This document shows positions 9,317 through 18,133 of a DNA stretch of 64,000 nt, piece after piece. The stretch lies in the NCBI RefSeq assembly GCF_002003665.1, contig NZ_JATM01000004.1, positions 124,001 through 188,000 of the forward strand, read 5' to 3'. Below the pieces are notes generated by a model. That model saw only the letters and a program-made list of their open reading frames with translations. It was not told where the DNA came from and did not search any database. The DNA comes from Bombella intestini. GTDB lineage: Bacteria; Pseudomonadota; Alphaproteobacteria; Acetobacterales; Acetobacteraceae. The number at the start of each line of letters is the position of its first letter. Within the stretch, counting starts at the first letter, position 1. A program made the position numbers and the translations under genes.

Positions 9317-10615
9317 TCACCCAACAGCACGATCCAACGCTTGTGCCAAATCGGCCAGAATATCCTCGGGATGTTCCAGCCCGATGGACAAACGGACATA
9401 ACCCGGCGATACACCTGCCGCCTTCTGCTCGGCCTCGCTCAGCTGAGCATGTGTAGTGGAGGCTGGGTGAATGGCCAAACTACGCGCATCCCCAATATTG
9501 GCCACATGATAGAACAGCTCCAACGCATCAATGAAACGCTGTCCGGCATCCCGGCCACCGGGCAGCTCGAAGCCAACAAGCCCTCCGAAACCGCCCTTTA
9601 AAACAACCTCTGCTCGCTGGCGAGTTTCTCCCTCCTGCAAGGCTGGGTAGATCACACGGGCCACATCGCTACGGCTCTTCAAAAACTGAGCCACCTTCAA
9701 AGCATTCTCACAATGGCGAGGCATACGCAGGGGGAGTGTCTCCACACCTTGAATGAGCTGAAAGGCATTAAAAGGTGACAGAGCCGCCCCGCCGTCTCGC
9801 AACAGCACAGCTCTGGCCCGCAGCGCATAAGCCACCGGCCCCAACGGGCGGGCGGCCTCTGTCCAAACAGCACCATGATAACTCGGGTCTGGCTGTGTCA
9901 GCAGCGGGTGTCGGGAGGGTGTTTGCGCCCAGTCGAACTGGCCGCCGTCAATAATCAACCCGCCGATTGATGTCCCATGCCCGCCAATATATTTTGTAGC
10001 AGAATAGACCGTAATGGCTGCCCCCTGCTCCAGAGGCCGAGCTAAAAGCGGAGCAGCAGTATTATCAACAATCAGTGGAATCCCCAGCGTGCGCCCTGCC
10101 TTGGCAATGGCCGCCATGGGCGGCACGATCAGCTTGGGGTTAGGCAACGTTTCCAAGTACCAAGCCCGTGTCCGCTCATCACTAGCCGCCTCGAAAGCAG
10201 ATGGGTCGGCGGGGTCCACAAAACGTACCTCTATGCCCATATTCTTTAATGTATGGGCGAACAGATTCCATGTTCCACCGTACAGGTCTGTCCCGCTAAC
10301 AATATTGTCCCCTGCCTCCGCTAGGGTCTGCACAGCCACAGTTGCAGCTGCCTGACCAGATGCCACAGCAACGGAGGCCGCTCCACCTTCCAGAGCTGCC
10401 ATACGCTGCTCGAACACATCCACAGTCGGATTTGTCAGGCGAGAATAGATCATCCCCACATCCTTCAGCGCAAAACGGTCCGCCGCCTGTTGGCTGCTCT
10501 CGAACTGATAGGATGTTGTCTGATGAATGGGCGGCACGACCGACCCCGTCACCGGGTCTGCCCGCCAACCTGCATGAAGGGCCAGTGTTTCAGGGTGCTG
10601 CGTTTTCCGTACCAT
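9317..10615 (-). CDS. metY: O-acetylhomoserine aminocarboxypropyltransferase (sulfhydrylase)
   Basis: This PLP enzyme of the Cys/Met metabolism family (432 residues from the chosen start) makes homocysteine from O-acetylhomoserine and sulfide. It opens with the MetY-like HPETLALHAGWRADP and has GDNIVSGTDLYGGTWN. The PLP-lysine motif is YSATKYIGGHGTSIGG, and the C-terminal block is VRLSIGLEHPEDILADL. I chose ATG 10615 because GAGG lies 6 bases upstream; longer in-frame starts at 10639 and 10699 have poorer sites. O-succinylhomoserine sulfhydrylase (MetZ) is the alternative, but length and the N-terminus favour MetY. I could not recognise a SAM riboswitch upstream. Confidence 0.88.
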   Translation of the reverse strand: MVRKTQHPETLALHAGWRADPVTGSVVPPIHQTTSYQFESSQQAADRFALKDVGMIYSRLTNPTVDVFEQRMAALEGGAASVAVASGQAAATVAVQTLAEAGDNIVSGTDLYGGTWNLFAHTLKNMGIEVRFVDPADPSAFEAASDERTRAWYLETLPNPKLIVPPMAAIAKAGRTLGIPLIVDNTAAPLLARPLEQGAAITVYSATKYIGGHGTSIGGLIIDGGQFDWAQTPSRHPLLTQPDPSYHGAVWTEAARPLGPVAYALRARAVLLRDGGAALSPFNAFQLIQGVETLPLRMPRHCENALKVAQFLKSRSDVARVIYPALQEGETRQRAEVVLKGGFGGLVGFELPGGRDAGQRFIDALELFYHVANIGDARSLAIHPASTTHAQLSEAEQKAAGVSPGYVRLSIGLEHPEDILADLAQALDRAVG

Positions 10616-10844
10616 TGGGAGCCTCGTATGGTTTGTCATGACATCCACTACACCGTGACCCCAAAAAGGTTCATTCGTCCAGAGCCTATCCAACGCCATT
10701 ACCCAAGTGGGCTGATGTCTAAAAACCCACCAGAGATGAAGTATGTGTAATCGCTCTAATAGGGAATATAGGATTGATTTTATCCAGAATAACTCTATAA
10801 GCGGCGCTTCTTCCTGTTTTTCAGTCCGTTAGAGAGTTACAGTC

Positions 10845-11621
10845 ATGCAGCTCGCTTCCATTGTCCGCAACGAAACAGGTGTGGACAACGCACCAACAGT
10901 TGTCATGCTTCATGGCGTCTTCGGGCGTGCTCGCAATCTTGGCATCCTCCAGAGGGCCTTAAGCCCCTATTTCAACACGGTTGCGTTCGACCTGCGCTGC
11001 CATGGTGATAGCCCCCATGCGCCTATCTCCTATCCGGAAATGGCCAAGGATGTCCTAGAAAGCATGGATGCTCTAGGGATTCAGGATGCCTATATTGTAG
11101 GGCACTCCATGGGTGGGAAAACGGCTATGGCCACCGTCCTGACAGCCCCGGATCGTTTCCGGAAGCTGTTGGTGGCTGATATCGCCCCGGACATCATGAT
11201 CCACGGGCAGCACGACCTGGCCCAGCAGCTCTATCACACGCCACTCCCTACGCTGAACAGCCATGCTGAGATCCGCAAATTCCTGCATGATCTGACGGAA
11301 GACCCTTCCGTTGGGGAACTGATTGCCCAGCACATCACCCCCGGTGACCCGGCCAAATGGAATATCGGCGTTACGGATATTGTGGCCAGCTTCCCTGTCA
11401 TTCAGGCATGGCCCGATGCTTTTGATGGCAAAACGTGGGACGGCCCTGCCCTGTTCATCCGAGGTGGGAATTCACCCTACATCAAGCCGCAGCATCATGA
11501 TGTCATCCGTGGGTACTTCCCCAAGGCAGACATCAAGACCATTCCCAATACCGGCCACTGGCTCCATGTTGAAGACCCCACAAACTTCAACGCAATGATG
11601 CTAGAGTTCCTGCGGAATTGA
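10845..11621 (+). CDS. Alpha/beta-fold hydrolase (YbfF-like esterase)
   Basis: The 258-residue cytoplasmic protein is a classic alpha/beta hydrolase. It has an HG oxyanion region (VVMLHGVFG), a nucleophile elbow GHSMGG, and a C-terminal histidine in NTGHWLHVEDP. The helical lid and overall length resemble E. coli YbfF and related acyl-CoA/ester hydrolases. The substrate cannot be told from sequence. The gene is divergent from metY and ends at a shared terminator with hisD. Confidence 0.82.
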   Translation: MQLASIVRNETGVDNAPTVVMLHGVFGRARNLGILQRALSPYFNTVAFDLRCHGDSPHAPISYPEMAKDVLESMDALGIQDAYIVGHSMGGKTAMATVLTAPDRFRKLLVADIAPDIMIHGQHDLAQQLYHTPLPTLNSHAEIRKFLHDLTEDPSVGELIAQHITPGDPAKWNIGVTDIVASFPVIQAWPDAFDGKTWDGPALFIRGGNSPYIKPQHHDVIRGYFPKADIKTIPNTGHWLHVEDPTNFNAMMLEFLRN

Positions 11622-11653
11622 TCACTCCACCGGGAGTTTTCTTCTGAACGAGA

Positions 11654-11691
11654 AAGGGCCGCTTCACCGTAATGGAGGCGGCCCTTCTTTT
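11654..11691. terminator. Terminator between esterase and hisD
   Basis: AAGGGCCGC (11654-11662) pairs with GCGGCCCTT (11678-11686), followed by CTTTTT on the plus strand. It sits between two convergent stops and should end the esterase transcript. It could also end the hisG-hisD transcript on the other strand. Confidence 0.75.
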
Positions 11692-11698
11692 TGGCAGA

Positions 11699-12991
11699 TC
11701 AGCCCTTTTTCAACCGTTCTGACAAGCTCATGGCGTGGGCATCCAGCCCCTCTTCCCGGGCGAGGATCACACCGGCAGGACCGACTTTTTCCAAACCTTC
11801 CCTATCCGTCTCGATAGAGGTGGTCCGTTTCAAGAAGTCATAAACTGACAAGCCGGAGGCAAAACGGGCCGTACGGCTGGTCGGCAGAACGTGATTGGGG
11901 CCACCCACATAATCACCGACAGCCTCCGGGCAGAACCGCCCCATAAAGATCGCCCCGGCATGACGGACCTTCAGGCTAAACGCCCTTGGGTCATCCAGCA
12001 GAACCTCAAGATGCTCCGGGGCAAACTCATTCACCACCTCGGCAGCCTCATCCTCGGAGCGGACAATCACGACCGCACCGCAATCTTCCCAGCTTTTACG
12101 GGCAATCTTTGCGCGTGGGAGCGTCTTCAGCTCTTCCTCCACAGCGGCGACAACCTTATCGGCAAAGGCTTCATCCTGCGTGATCAACACAGACTGGGCC
12201 TGCTCGTCATGCTCTGCCTGTGCCAACAGATCAATCGCCACAAGGCGGGGATCATTATTCCCATCAGCCACCACCACAACCTCGGACGGTCCAGCGATGC
12301 TGTCGATCCCCACATGGCCGAACACCTGCCGTTTGGCCTCCGCTACAAAGGCATTACCCGGCCCGACAATACGATCCACCGGGGCAATGGTCGGTGTCCC
12401 ATAGGCCAGAGCCCCTACAGCCTGCGCCCCACCGATGCGATAAATCTCCGTCACACCACAAAGGCGGGCAGCCTCCATGACCAGCGGATTCAACACACCA
12501 TCCGGTGTCGGCACACACATGGCCAGACGCCTGACCCCAGCCACACGAGCCGGAAGGGCGTTCATCAACACTGAAGACGGGTAAGCAGCCTTACCACCGG
12601 GCACATACAGACCAGCAGCATCCAGAGCCGTCCAGCGCATACCCAGTCTCAGACCGGCTTCATCTGTATAATCGAGATCTTTAGGCAGTTGGGCCTCATG
12701 GAACGCCCGGATGCGCTTTGCTGCCAGTGCCAGTGCCTCTTTTGTTTCCGGTGCGACATGGTCCGCCGTTTCCTTGATTTCTGCCTCGCTGATACGCAGC
12801 TGGGCCGGTGTGAGCGTCAACCGGTCGAACCGCTCCGTATAGTCGCAGAGGGCTGCATCGCCACGTTTCTGCACATCTGCCAGAATCGCCCGCACTGGTT
12901 CAGCCACAGAGCCACTCTGCTCACCCCGGCGGGCTAGAACAGCTTTCAGCTCGGCTGCAAACTGGGGTGATGTCGTGTTCAAGCGTTTCAT
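11699..12991 (-). CDS. hisD: Histidinol dehydrogenase
   Basis: This 430-residue enzyme oxidises histidinol to histidine in two NAD-dependent steps. Diagnostic stretches are GLYVPGGKAAYPSSVLMNALPA, the AGPSEVVVVAD block, LLAQAEHDEQAQSVLIT with the zinc and catalytic His/Glu region, and PEHLEVLLDDP. Full length compared with E. coli HisD (434). Its ATG overlaps the hisG stop by one base (TGATG), so the pair is translationally coupled. hisG-hisD pairing apart from the main his operon is common in alphaproteobacteria. Confidence 0.96.
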   Translation of the reverse strand: MKRLNTTSPQFAAELKAVLARRGEQSGSVAEPVRAILADVQKRGDAALCDYTERFDRLTLTPAQLRISEAEIKETADHVAPETKEALALAAKRIRAFHEAQLPKDLDYTDEAGLRLGMRWTALDAAGLYVPGGKAAYPSSVLMNALPARVAGVRRLAMCVPTPDGVLNPLVMEAARLCGVTEIYRIGGAQAVGALAYGTPTIAPVDRIVGPGNAFVAEAKRQVFGHVGIDSIAGPSEVVVVADGNNDPRLVAIDLLAQAEHDEQAQSVLITQDEAFADKVVAAVEEELKTLPRAKIARKSWEDCGAVVIVRSEDEAAEVVNEFAPEHLEVLLDDPRAFSLKVRHAGAIFMGRFCPEAVGDYVGGPNHVLPTSRTARFASGLSVYDFLKRTTSIETDREGLEKVGPAGVILAREEGLDAHAMSLSERLKKG

Positions 12992-13683
12992 CAGGCGGTC
13001 TCCCCCTTTTGGACAGACTGGGCTACAGCGGAGCGGAACCGCTCAATCAGGCTGCCAACCTCTTCCGGGCGGGTTTTCAAGGCAATACGATTTACAATCA
13101 AACGGCTGGTAACGTGGGCGATCGTTTCCACTTCCTCCAACCCATTGGCCCGCAGGGTAGAGCCTGTATCCACAAGGTCCACAATCACATCGGCCATATC
13201 CAATGCGGGGGCTAATTCCATCGCTCCATGCAAATGCACGATCTCGGCATTAATCGCCCGGGAGGCAAAATGCCGGCGGGCAATGGCCGGATATTTGGTA
13301 GCCACCCGCAGGCGAGACCGCCCCTCTGGCGGTTCCTCATCCCCGCTACCCTTCGGACGGGCTACCGCAATGCGACACCCGCCAATCCCTAGGTCCAGCG
13401 GCGCATAAAGGTCGGGATAATCGAACTCCAGCAAGACATCAGCCCCGCAGACACCAATATCCGCACCGCCATAAGCCACGAATGTCGCTACATCGAAAGA
13501 ACGCACCCGCACGACATCCAGCCCCGGGCTGGAGGTAGGGAAACGGAGGCGGCGGCTGCTCTCATCCAGACAGTCCTGCGCCGGCTTAAACCCCGTATGA
13601 TGCAGGACAGGACCTAAAGCCTTGAGGATCCGCCCCTTAGGAAGGGCCAGAATAAGCGGCGTCTTGGCCTGCATGTCAGTCAT
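12991..13683 (-). CDS. hisG: ATP phosphoribosyltransferase, short-form HisG
   Basis: The 230-residue protein catalyses the first step of histidine synthesis. It has LALPKGRILKALGP at the N-terminus, the VVRVRSFDVATFVAYGGADIG core and the PRPP-binding region IVDLVDTGSTLRANGLEE. At 230 residues it is the short form that lacks the regulatory domain and normally needs HisZ as partner; hisZ is not in the window. hisD overlaps it downstream. Confidence 0.95.
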   Translation of the reverse strand: MTDMQAKTPLILALPKGRILKALGPVLHHTGFKPAQDCLDESSRRLRFPTSSPGLDVVRVRSFDVATFVAYGGADIGVCGADVLLEFDYPDLYAPLDLGIGGCRIAVARPKGSGDEEPPEGRSRLRVATKYPAIARRHFASRAINAEIVHLHGAMELAPALDMADVIVDLVDTGSTLRANGLEEVETIAHVTSRLIVNRIALKTRPEEVGSLIERFRSAVAQSVQKGETA

Positions 13684-13731
13684 CAGTAAGCTCCTGCTTC
13701 AACGTACGGGGGTAGCTTATCAGAGCCGCCC

Positions 13732-14355
13732 TCAACCTGCTACTGGCCAGAGGGCAGCAACATCCCGGCGGCGGGCACGGGCCAAACGACTGCCCACCAA
13801 CACGGACCTTGCTTCCTCAACGGCCTTATTCAGATCATCATTAACCAGAACATAATCAAACTCCGGCCAGTGTGAAATCTCACTCAATGCGGCTTTCATG
13901 CGGAAAGCAATTTCCTCGTCACTATCCGAGTTACGCCCCCGCAAGCGAGACTCCAACTCCTCCAAAGAGGGAGGCAGGACGAACAGCCCGACCACATCCT
14001 CCGGCATGGCCGTGCGCATCAAACGGTAGCCCTGCCAATCAATATCTAGAATCACATCACGCCCAGCGGCCAGAGCTTCCTCCAGCGGTGCACGGGGCGT
14101 CCCATAGCCACGGCCGAACACCTCTGCCCATTCCAGCAGCTCACCCTCTGCCGCCATGCGGCGGAAGGTCTCTAGATCACGAAAGTGATAATGCACGCCC
14201 TCTTCCTCGCCGGGGCGGGGGCTACGGGTCGTGACAGAAACAGAGGTGAAAATGGTCGGGTCTGCTTTGCGTAGAGCCTGCGCTATCGTGGATTTCCCCG
14301 CCCCTGATGGCGCCGAAATTACCAGACACACACCCCGCCGTGACTGCTCAACCAT
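13732..14355 (-). CDS. gmk: Guanylate kinase
   Basis: The 207-residue enzyme phosphorylates GMP to GDP. It shows the P-loop SAPSGAGKST near the N-terminus, TTRSPRPGEEEGVHYHF for GMP binding, and the lid region RLRGRNSDSDEEIAFRM. I chose ATG 14355 (MVEQSRRG) because a GGGGAAG site lies 5 bases before it and the family starts about ten residues before the P-loop; an open extension reaches 14439. hisG lies 48 bases away on the same strand, so a common transcript is possible. Confidence 0.95.
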   Translation of the reverse strand: MVEQSRRGVCLVISAPSGAGKSTIAQALRKADPTIFTSVSVTTRSPRPGEEEGVHYHFRDLETFRRMAAEGELLEWAEVFGRGYGTPRAPLEEALAAGRDVILDIDWQGYRLMRTAMPEDVVGLFVLPPSLEELESRLRGRNSDSDEEIAFRMKAALSEISHWPEFDYVLVNDDLNKAVEEARSVLVGSRLARARRRDVAALWPVAG

Positions 14356-14629
14356 ACTGCTTCCCCAACTGCTGCTCTGTTCTGCCGTGTCAGACGGACA
14401 CGTCCCGCCTTTATTGCCCTGTTCCTGCCAGAAAAACACGTCTGTTGCCAGCAGTCTGCCACTAACACCCTAGCGTATAGGCTGGCTGCCTCCTTCCCCT
14501 GAAAGGGGCTTACGTTTCTTCTGGCATTTTCGACAGATTCTGCTTTATCCTGCCTTGGCAGGCCTACGCTTCATCGGGTGGCCTGCCATTGTGCAGACAT
14601 GCACTGACCTAAAAACAAGGAGTACCATC

Positions 14630-14710
14630 ATGGCATGGAATACACCGAAAGTAACCGAGATCCCTCTGGGCGGCGAAATCAACTCCTATGTCTGCGGCGA
14701 GAAGAAATAA
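14630..14710 (+). CDS. pqqA: PQQ precursor peptide PqqA
   Basis: This 26-residue peptide supplies the glutamate and tyrosine from which pyrroloquinoline quinone is built. The conserved E-x-x-x-Y is present as Glu16 and Tyr20 in GEINSYVC, and the start MAWNTPKVTEIPLG is typical. AAGGAG lies 7 bases before the ATG. It is followed by a strong hairpin and then pqqB at 14866. It is too short for most gene finders, but context and motif make it certain. Confidence 0.97.
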   Translation: MAWNTPKVTEIPLGGEINSYVCGEKK

Positions 14711-14731
14711 TCTCCGTACGGACATATGCGT

Positions 14732-14771
14732 AACAGGGAGGTATGGGCAGAACTGCCACGCCTCCCTGTTT
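14732..14771 (+). terminator. Hairpin between pqqA and pqqB (partial terminator)
   Basis: AACAGGGAGG (14732-14741) pairs with CCTCCCTGTT (14761-14770), and an inner GGGCAG/CTGCC pairing extends the stem. Only a short TTT follows. Placed right after pqqA, it would let most transcripts end there while some read into pqqB. That fits the need for much more precursor peptide than enzyme. Confidence 0.65.
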
Positions 14772-14865
14772 CCACACCGGGCTGATCTGCGAGGCAAGCC
14801 CCTTTACGGGCACGTAACACGGACACAGCCAGCCACCACACCGCTGGAGAGAGGGTGCCTCTGTC

Positions 14866-15783
14866 GTGCTTGATGTCATTATTCTAGGGGCCGGTGCTGG
14901 CGGCGGTTTCCCACAATGGAACTCCGCCGCACCGGGCTGCCTTCAGGCTAGAGAAGGCAAACAAGCCAAGCCCCGCACACAAGCGTCCCTCGCTGTAAGT
15001 GGGGACGGCGTGCATTGGTTTCTGCTCAACGCTTCGCCAGACCTACGCCAACAGGTTCTTTCCACGCCAGCCCTTCAGCACAATGGCTCTGCTCGTGGAA
15101 CACCGATTCAAGGTGTTATCCTTGCTGGTGCGGAGATTGATGCCATCACCGGGCTGCTGACCCTACGGGAGCGGGAACCCTTCACCCTGATGGGCAGTGC
15201 CTCCACACTGGCACAGCTGGACCGCAACCCCATCTTTGAAGCTCTGGATCGCAGCATCATCCCCCGTATCGCCCTTACCGAAGGGGTAGCGGTGCCGTTG
15301 CTCCTCAAAAATGGAACACCATCCGGACTTGTTCTGGAGGCTTTCACAGTCCCCGGTAAAGCCCCCCTCTATGCCGAGGCCGAAGGGACAAAGCCCGATG
15401 ATACGCTTGGTCTATCCATCTCCGATGGGCAAAAAACCATGCTCTTCATCCCCGGTTGTGCCAAGATCACACAGGCCCTGAAGGACCGTGTCAGTCGGGC
15501 CGACCTACTCTTTTTTGACGGCACCCTCTGGCAAGATGATGAAATGATCCGCACGGGCCTCAGCCCCAAAAGTGGGCACCGTATGGGCCATGTCTCCATC
15601 AATGAGGAAGACGGCCCGCTCCAACAGTTTGCTGCCTGTACAAAGCCGAGGAAATTCTTCGTCCACATCAATAATTCCAATCCGGTCCTTCTGGAAGATA
15701 GCCCCCAGCGTCAGGCAGCCGAACAGGCAGGCTGGGTCATCGGCGAGGATGGGATGAGAATCAAAGCTGAGGTACCGTCATGA
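14866..15783 (+). CDS. pqqB: PQQ biosynthesis protein PqqB
   Basis: The 305-residue protein has a metallo-beta-lactamase fold. It opens with the PqqB signature VIILGAGAGGGFPQWNS and carries LLNASPDLRQQ and GHRMGHVSINEEDG. PqqB is reported as a hydroxylase acting on the Glu-Tyr intermediate. Translation starts at a GTG (14866) about 10 bases after GAGAGAGGG. The stop overlaps pqqC by 4 bases (ATGA). Confidence 0.95.
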   Translation: MLDVIILGAGAGGGFPQWNSAAPGCLQAREGKQAKPRTQASLAVSGDGVHWFLLNASPDLRQQVLSTPALQHNGSARGTPIQGVILAGAEIDAITGLLTLREREPFTLMGSASTLAQLDRNPIFEALDRSIIPRIALTEGVAVPLLLKNGTPSGLVLEAFTVPGKAPLYAEAEGTKPDDTLGLSISDGQKTMLFIPGCAKITQALKDRVSRADLLFFDGTLWQDDEMIRTGLSPKSGHRMGHVSINEEDGPLQQFAACTKPRKFFVHINNSNPVLLEDSPQRQAAEQAGWVIGEDGMRIKAEVPS

Positions 15784-16511
15784 ATACTCTTCTTTCCCCT
15801 GACGAGTTGGAAGCCCGCCTACGGGCCATCGGAGCGGAACGCTATCATCGCCAGCACCCGCTCCATAAAGCCATGTATGAAGGCAAACTGACCAAAGGCC
15901 AGCTACAGGCATGGGCACTAAACCGTTATTACTATCAGGCCCAGATTCCCCGCAAAGATGCTACGCTGCTCGCTCGCCTGCCCACGACCGAACTGCGCCG
16001 GGAATGGCGCCGCCGGATTGAGGACCATGACGGCACAGCAGACAGCTCTGGCGGTATTGCCCGCTGGCTGAAACTGACCAACGGGCTGGGCCTTGATGAT
16101 GAGTATGTAACAAGCCTGAAGGGCCTGCTGCCTGCCACGCTCTTCGCCGTGGATGCTTATGTGGCCTTCGTGCGGGACCGCTCCATTCTGGCAGCCATTG
16201 CCTCCTCTCTGACAGAACTCTTCTCACCGACCATCATCGGGGAGCGTATGGAAGGGATGCTCCGCAACTATCCCTACATCTCTGAAGATACGCTGGCCTA
16301 TTTCAAACCCCGCCTGACACAAGCCCCGCAGGACTCCACCTTTGCGCTAAATTACGTCAAAGAACACGCCCGCACGCCAGAGCAGCAACAGGAAGTCCTC
16401 GGTGCGCTGGAGTTCAAATGCGCCATTCTCTGGCAACTGCTTGATGCTCTGGACCATGCCTATGTAGAAGGCCATATTCCGCCGGGTGCTTTTGTCCCTG
16501 AAACACCCTGA
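15780..16511 (+). CDS. pqqC: Pyrroloquinoline-quinone synthase PqqC
   Basis: The 243-residue helical protein performs the last step, ring closure and eight-electron oxidation to PQQ. Matches include YHRQHPLHKAMYEGKLTK, ALNRYYYQAQIPRKDATLLA and RIEDHDG. Full length for the family. It overlaps pqqB by 4 bases and is followed after 26 bases by pqqD. Confidence 0.96.
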   Translation: MNTLLSPDELEARLRAIGAERYHRQHPLHKAMYEGKLTKGQLQAWALNRYYYQAQIPRKDATLLARLPTTELRREWRRRIEDHDGTADSSGGIARWLKLTNGLGLDDEYVTSLKGLLPATLFAVDAYVAFVRDRSILAAIASSLTELFSPTIIGERMEGMLRNYPYISEDTLAYFKPRLTQAPQDSTFALNYVKEHARTPEQQQEVLGALEFKCAILWQLLDALDHAYVEGHIPPGAFVPETP

Positions 16512-16537
16512 TCCTCCCCTCTGCCAGCAAGGTTCTC

Positions 16538-16834
16538 ATGACCACCCATGCACCACACACGATGCTGACTGAAGATGACTGCCCCGGTTTCAGCCGGGGT
16601 TACCGCCTCCAGCATGACAAAGTGCGGGAACAATGGGTGATTCAGGCCCCAGAACGTGCCCTGCTGGCAGACCCCATTGCCGTTGCTATTCTTCAGGAGC
16701 TTGATGGCCAGACCCGCCTTGGGGTGGTCATCAACCGGCTGGCTGAACGCTACGAAGCCCCCAGAGACCAGATTGCCACCGATGTTCTCGCCCTGCTTTC
16801 CGACCTCACAAAAAAGAGGATTATTCGGTTATGA
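16538..16834 (+). CDS. pqqD: PQQ biosynthesis chaperone PqqD
   Basis: This 98-residue protein binds PqqA and presents it to PqqE. Recognisable parts are CPGFSRGYRLQHDKVREQWV and the helical DLTKKRIIRL end. The stop overlaps the pqqE start (ATGA), as expected for a pair that works as a complex. Confidence 0.94.
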   Translation: MTTHAPHTMLTEDDCPGFSRGYRLQHDKVREQWVIQAPERALLADPIAVAILQELDGQTRLGVVINRLAERYEAPRDQIATDVLALLSDLTKKRIIRL

Positions 16835-17961
16835 GCGAGACCTCGCATAGCAATAAGGCTGGCAGGGCAGAGCACACCATCCCCGCCCCCATGAGCCTGC
16901 TGGCCGAGCTGACCCACCGCTGCCCGCTCTCCTGTCCCTATTGTTCCAACCCTGTCGAGCTGGAACGCAAAGCGCAGGAACTCAGCACGGAAGATTGGCT
17001 GCGTGTCTTGGAGGAAGCCGCTGAACTGGGCATTCTACAAGTCCATTTCTCCGGCGGGGAGCCTATGGCCCGGCCGGACCTCTACACCCTCATCTCCCAT
17101 GCGCATAAGCTGAATCTTTACACCAACCTGATCACCTCCGGTGTTCTCATCACACCCCAGACCATGAAACGTCTGGATGAAAGTGGGTTGGACCATGTGC
17201 AGCTCTCTTTTCAGGACACGGACGGACCCGAAGCAGACCGGCTGAGCGATTTTCCGCAGGTTCAGCCCCGCAAACTGGAAGCAGCCCGCCTCATCACGCA
17301 GGCCGGGATTCCCCTAACGCTGAACTTCGTTCTGCAAAAAGCCAATATATCCCGCATGCCCGCCATGTTTGCTCTGGCCCGTCAGCTAGATGCCCAACGT
17401 GTCGAAATGGCCCATACTCAATATTATGGCTGGGCATTGAAAAACCGTGCTGCTCTGCTGCCCTCCCGCACACAACTTGAAGAAGCCTCCCGCTATGTTG
17501 CCGCCGAAGAAACAAAAGGCGGGCTGGCGATTGATTACGTCACACCGGATTATTATGCCGAACGCCCTAAACCCTGTATGGGCGGCTGGGGGCAACGTTT
17601 CCTCAACATCTCACCCTCCGGTCATGTCCTACCCTGTCATGCGGCAGAAACCATCCCCTCCCTGACATTCGATAATGTCCGGGATCATTCACTGGGCCAT
17701 ATCTGGTACCACTCCCGGGCCTTCACCCTTTTCCGGGGAACGGACTGGATGCCAGAACCCTGCGCCTCTTGCGCCCGCAAGGAGATTGACTGGGGCGGGT
17801 GCCGCTGTCAGGCTTTGGCCCTGTTGGGTGATGCCTCCCAGACGGACCCTGTCTGCTCACTTTCTCCCCATCGTCACCTAATTGATGAAGCCATCGCTGA
17901 AGCTGAAAGAACAGATGAACAAGTGTTCATCTATCGGCGTATGAGCCAGAATACCCGCTGA
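16831..17961 (+). CDS. pqqE: PqqA peptide cyclase PqqE (radical SAM)
   Basis: The 376-residue radical SAM enzyme forms the Glu-Tyr carbon-carbon bond in PqqA. The SAM-cluster cysteines are C31, C35 and C38 in HRCPLSCPYCSN, followed by the GGEPMARPDL block. The C-terminal SPASM region keeps its auxiliary cluster cysteines (CMGGWGQRF, VLPCHAAE, CASCARKE, GGCRCQA). It is the last gene of the cluster. No pqqF/G protease lies nearby, so PqqA trimming must be done by a protease encoded elsewhere. Confidence 0.96.
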   Translation: MSETSHSNKAGRAEHTIPAPMSLLAELTHRCPLSCPYCSNPVELERKAQELSTEDWLRVLEEAAELGILQVHFSGGEPMARPDLYTLISHAHKLNLYTNLITSGVLITPQTMKRLDESGLDHVQLSFQDTDGPEADRLSDFPQVQPRKLEAARLITQAGIPLTLNFVLQKANISRMPAMFALARQLDAQRVEMAHTQYYGWALKNRAALLPSRTQLEEASRYVAAEETKGGLAIDYVTPDYYAERPKPCMGGWGQRFLNISPSGHVLPCHAAETIPSLTFDNVRDHSLGHIWYHSRAFTLFRGTDWMPEPCASCARKEIDWGGCRCQALALLGDASQTDPVCSLSPHRHLIDEAIAEAERTDEQVFIYRRMSQNTR

Positions 17962-18133
17962 CGCTTCTTCTTATTTACTCCATTACGATAATATAAAGTA
18001 ATTTCTACATTGAAATGATTGTTTATTCATTTATTAACAAAATGACATAATCTCTCCCATAAAGGGAACCATTACCTTGTGCTCATCTATCATCCACTTT
18101 ATGTAGTGTAGCCCCCCTCACATGGAACTTATT

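Noticed and set aside
10640-10844. Possible SAM-II riboswitch upstream of metY
   Set aside because: I compared the 200 bases before the gene on the minus strand with SAM-II conserved blocks and could not find the paired stems and core; a covariance search would settle it.
14630-17961. Missing pqqF protease
   Set aside because: PqqF is absent from many PQQ clusters and the protease may be encoded elsewhere, so its absence is not odd in itself.
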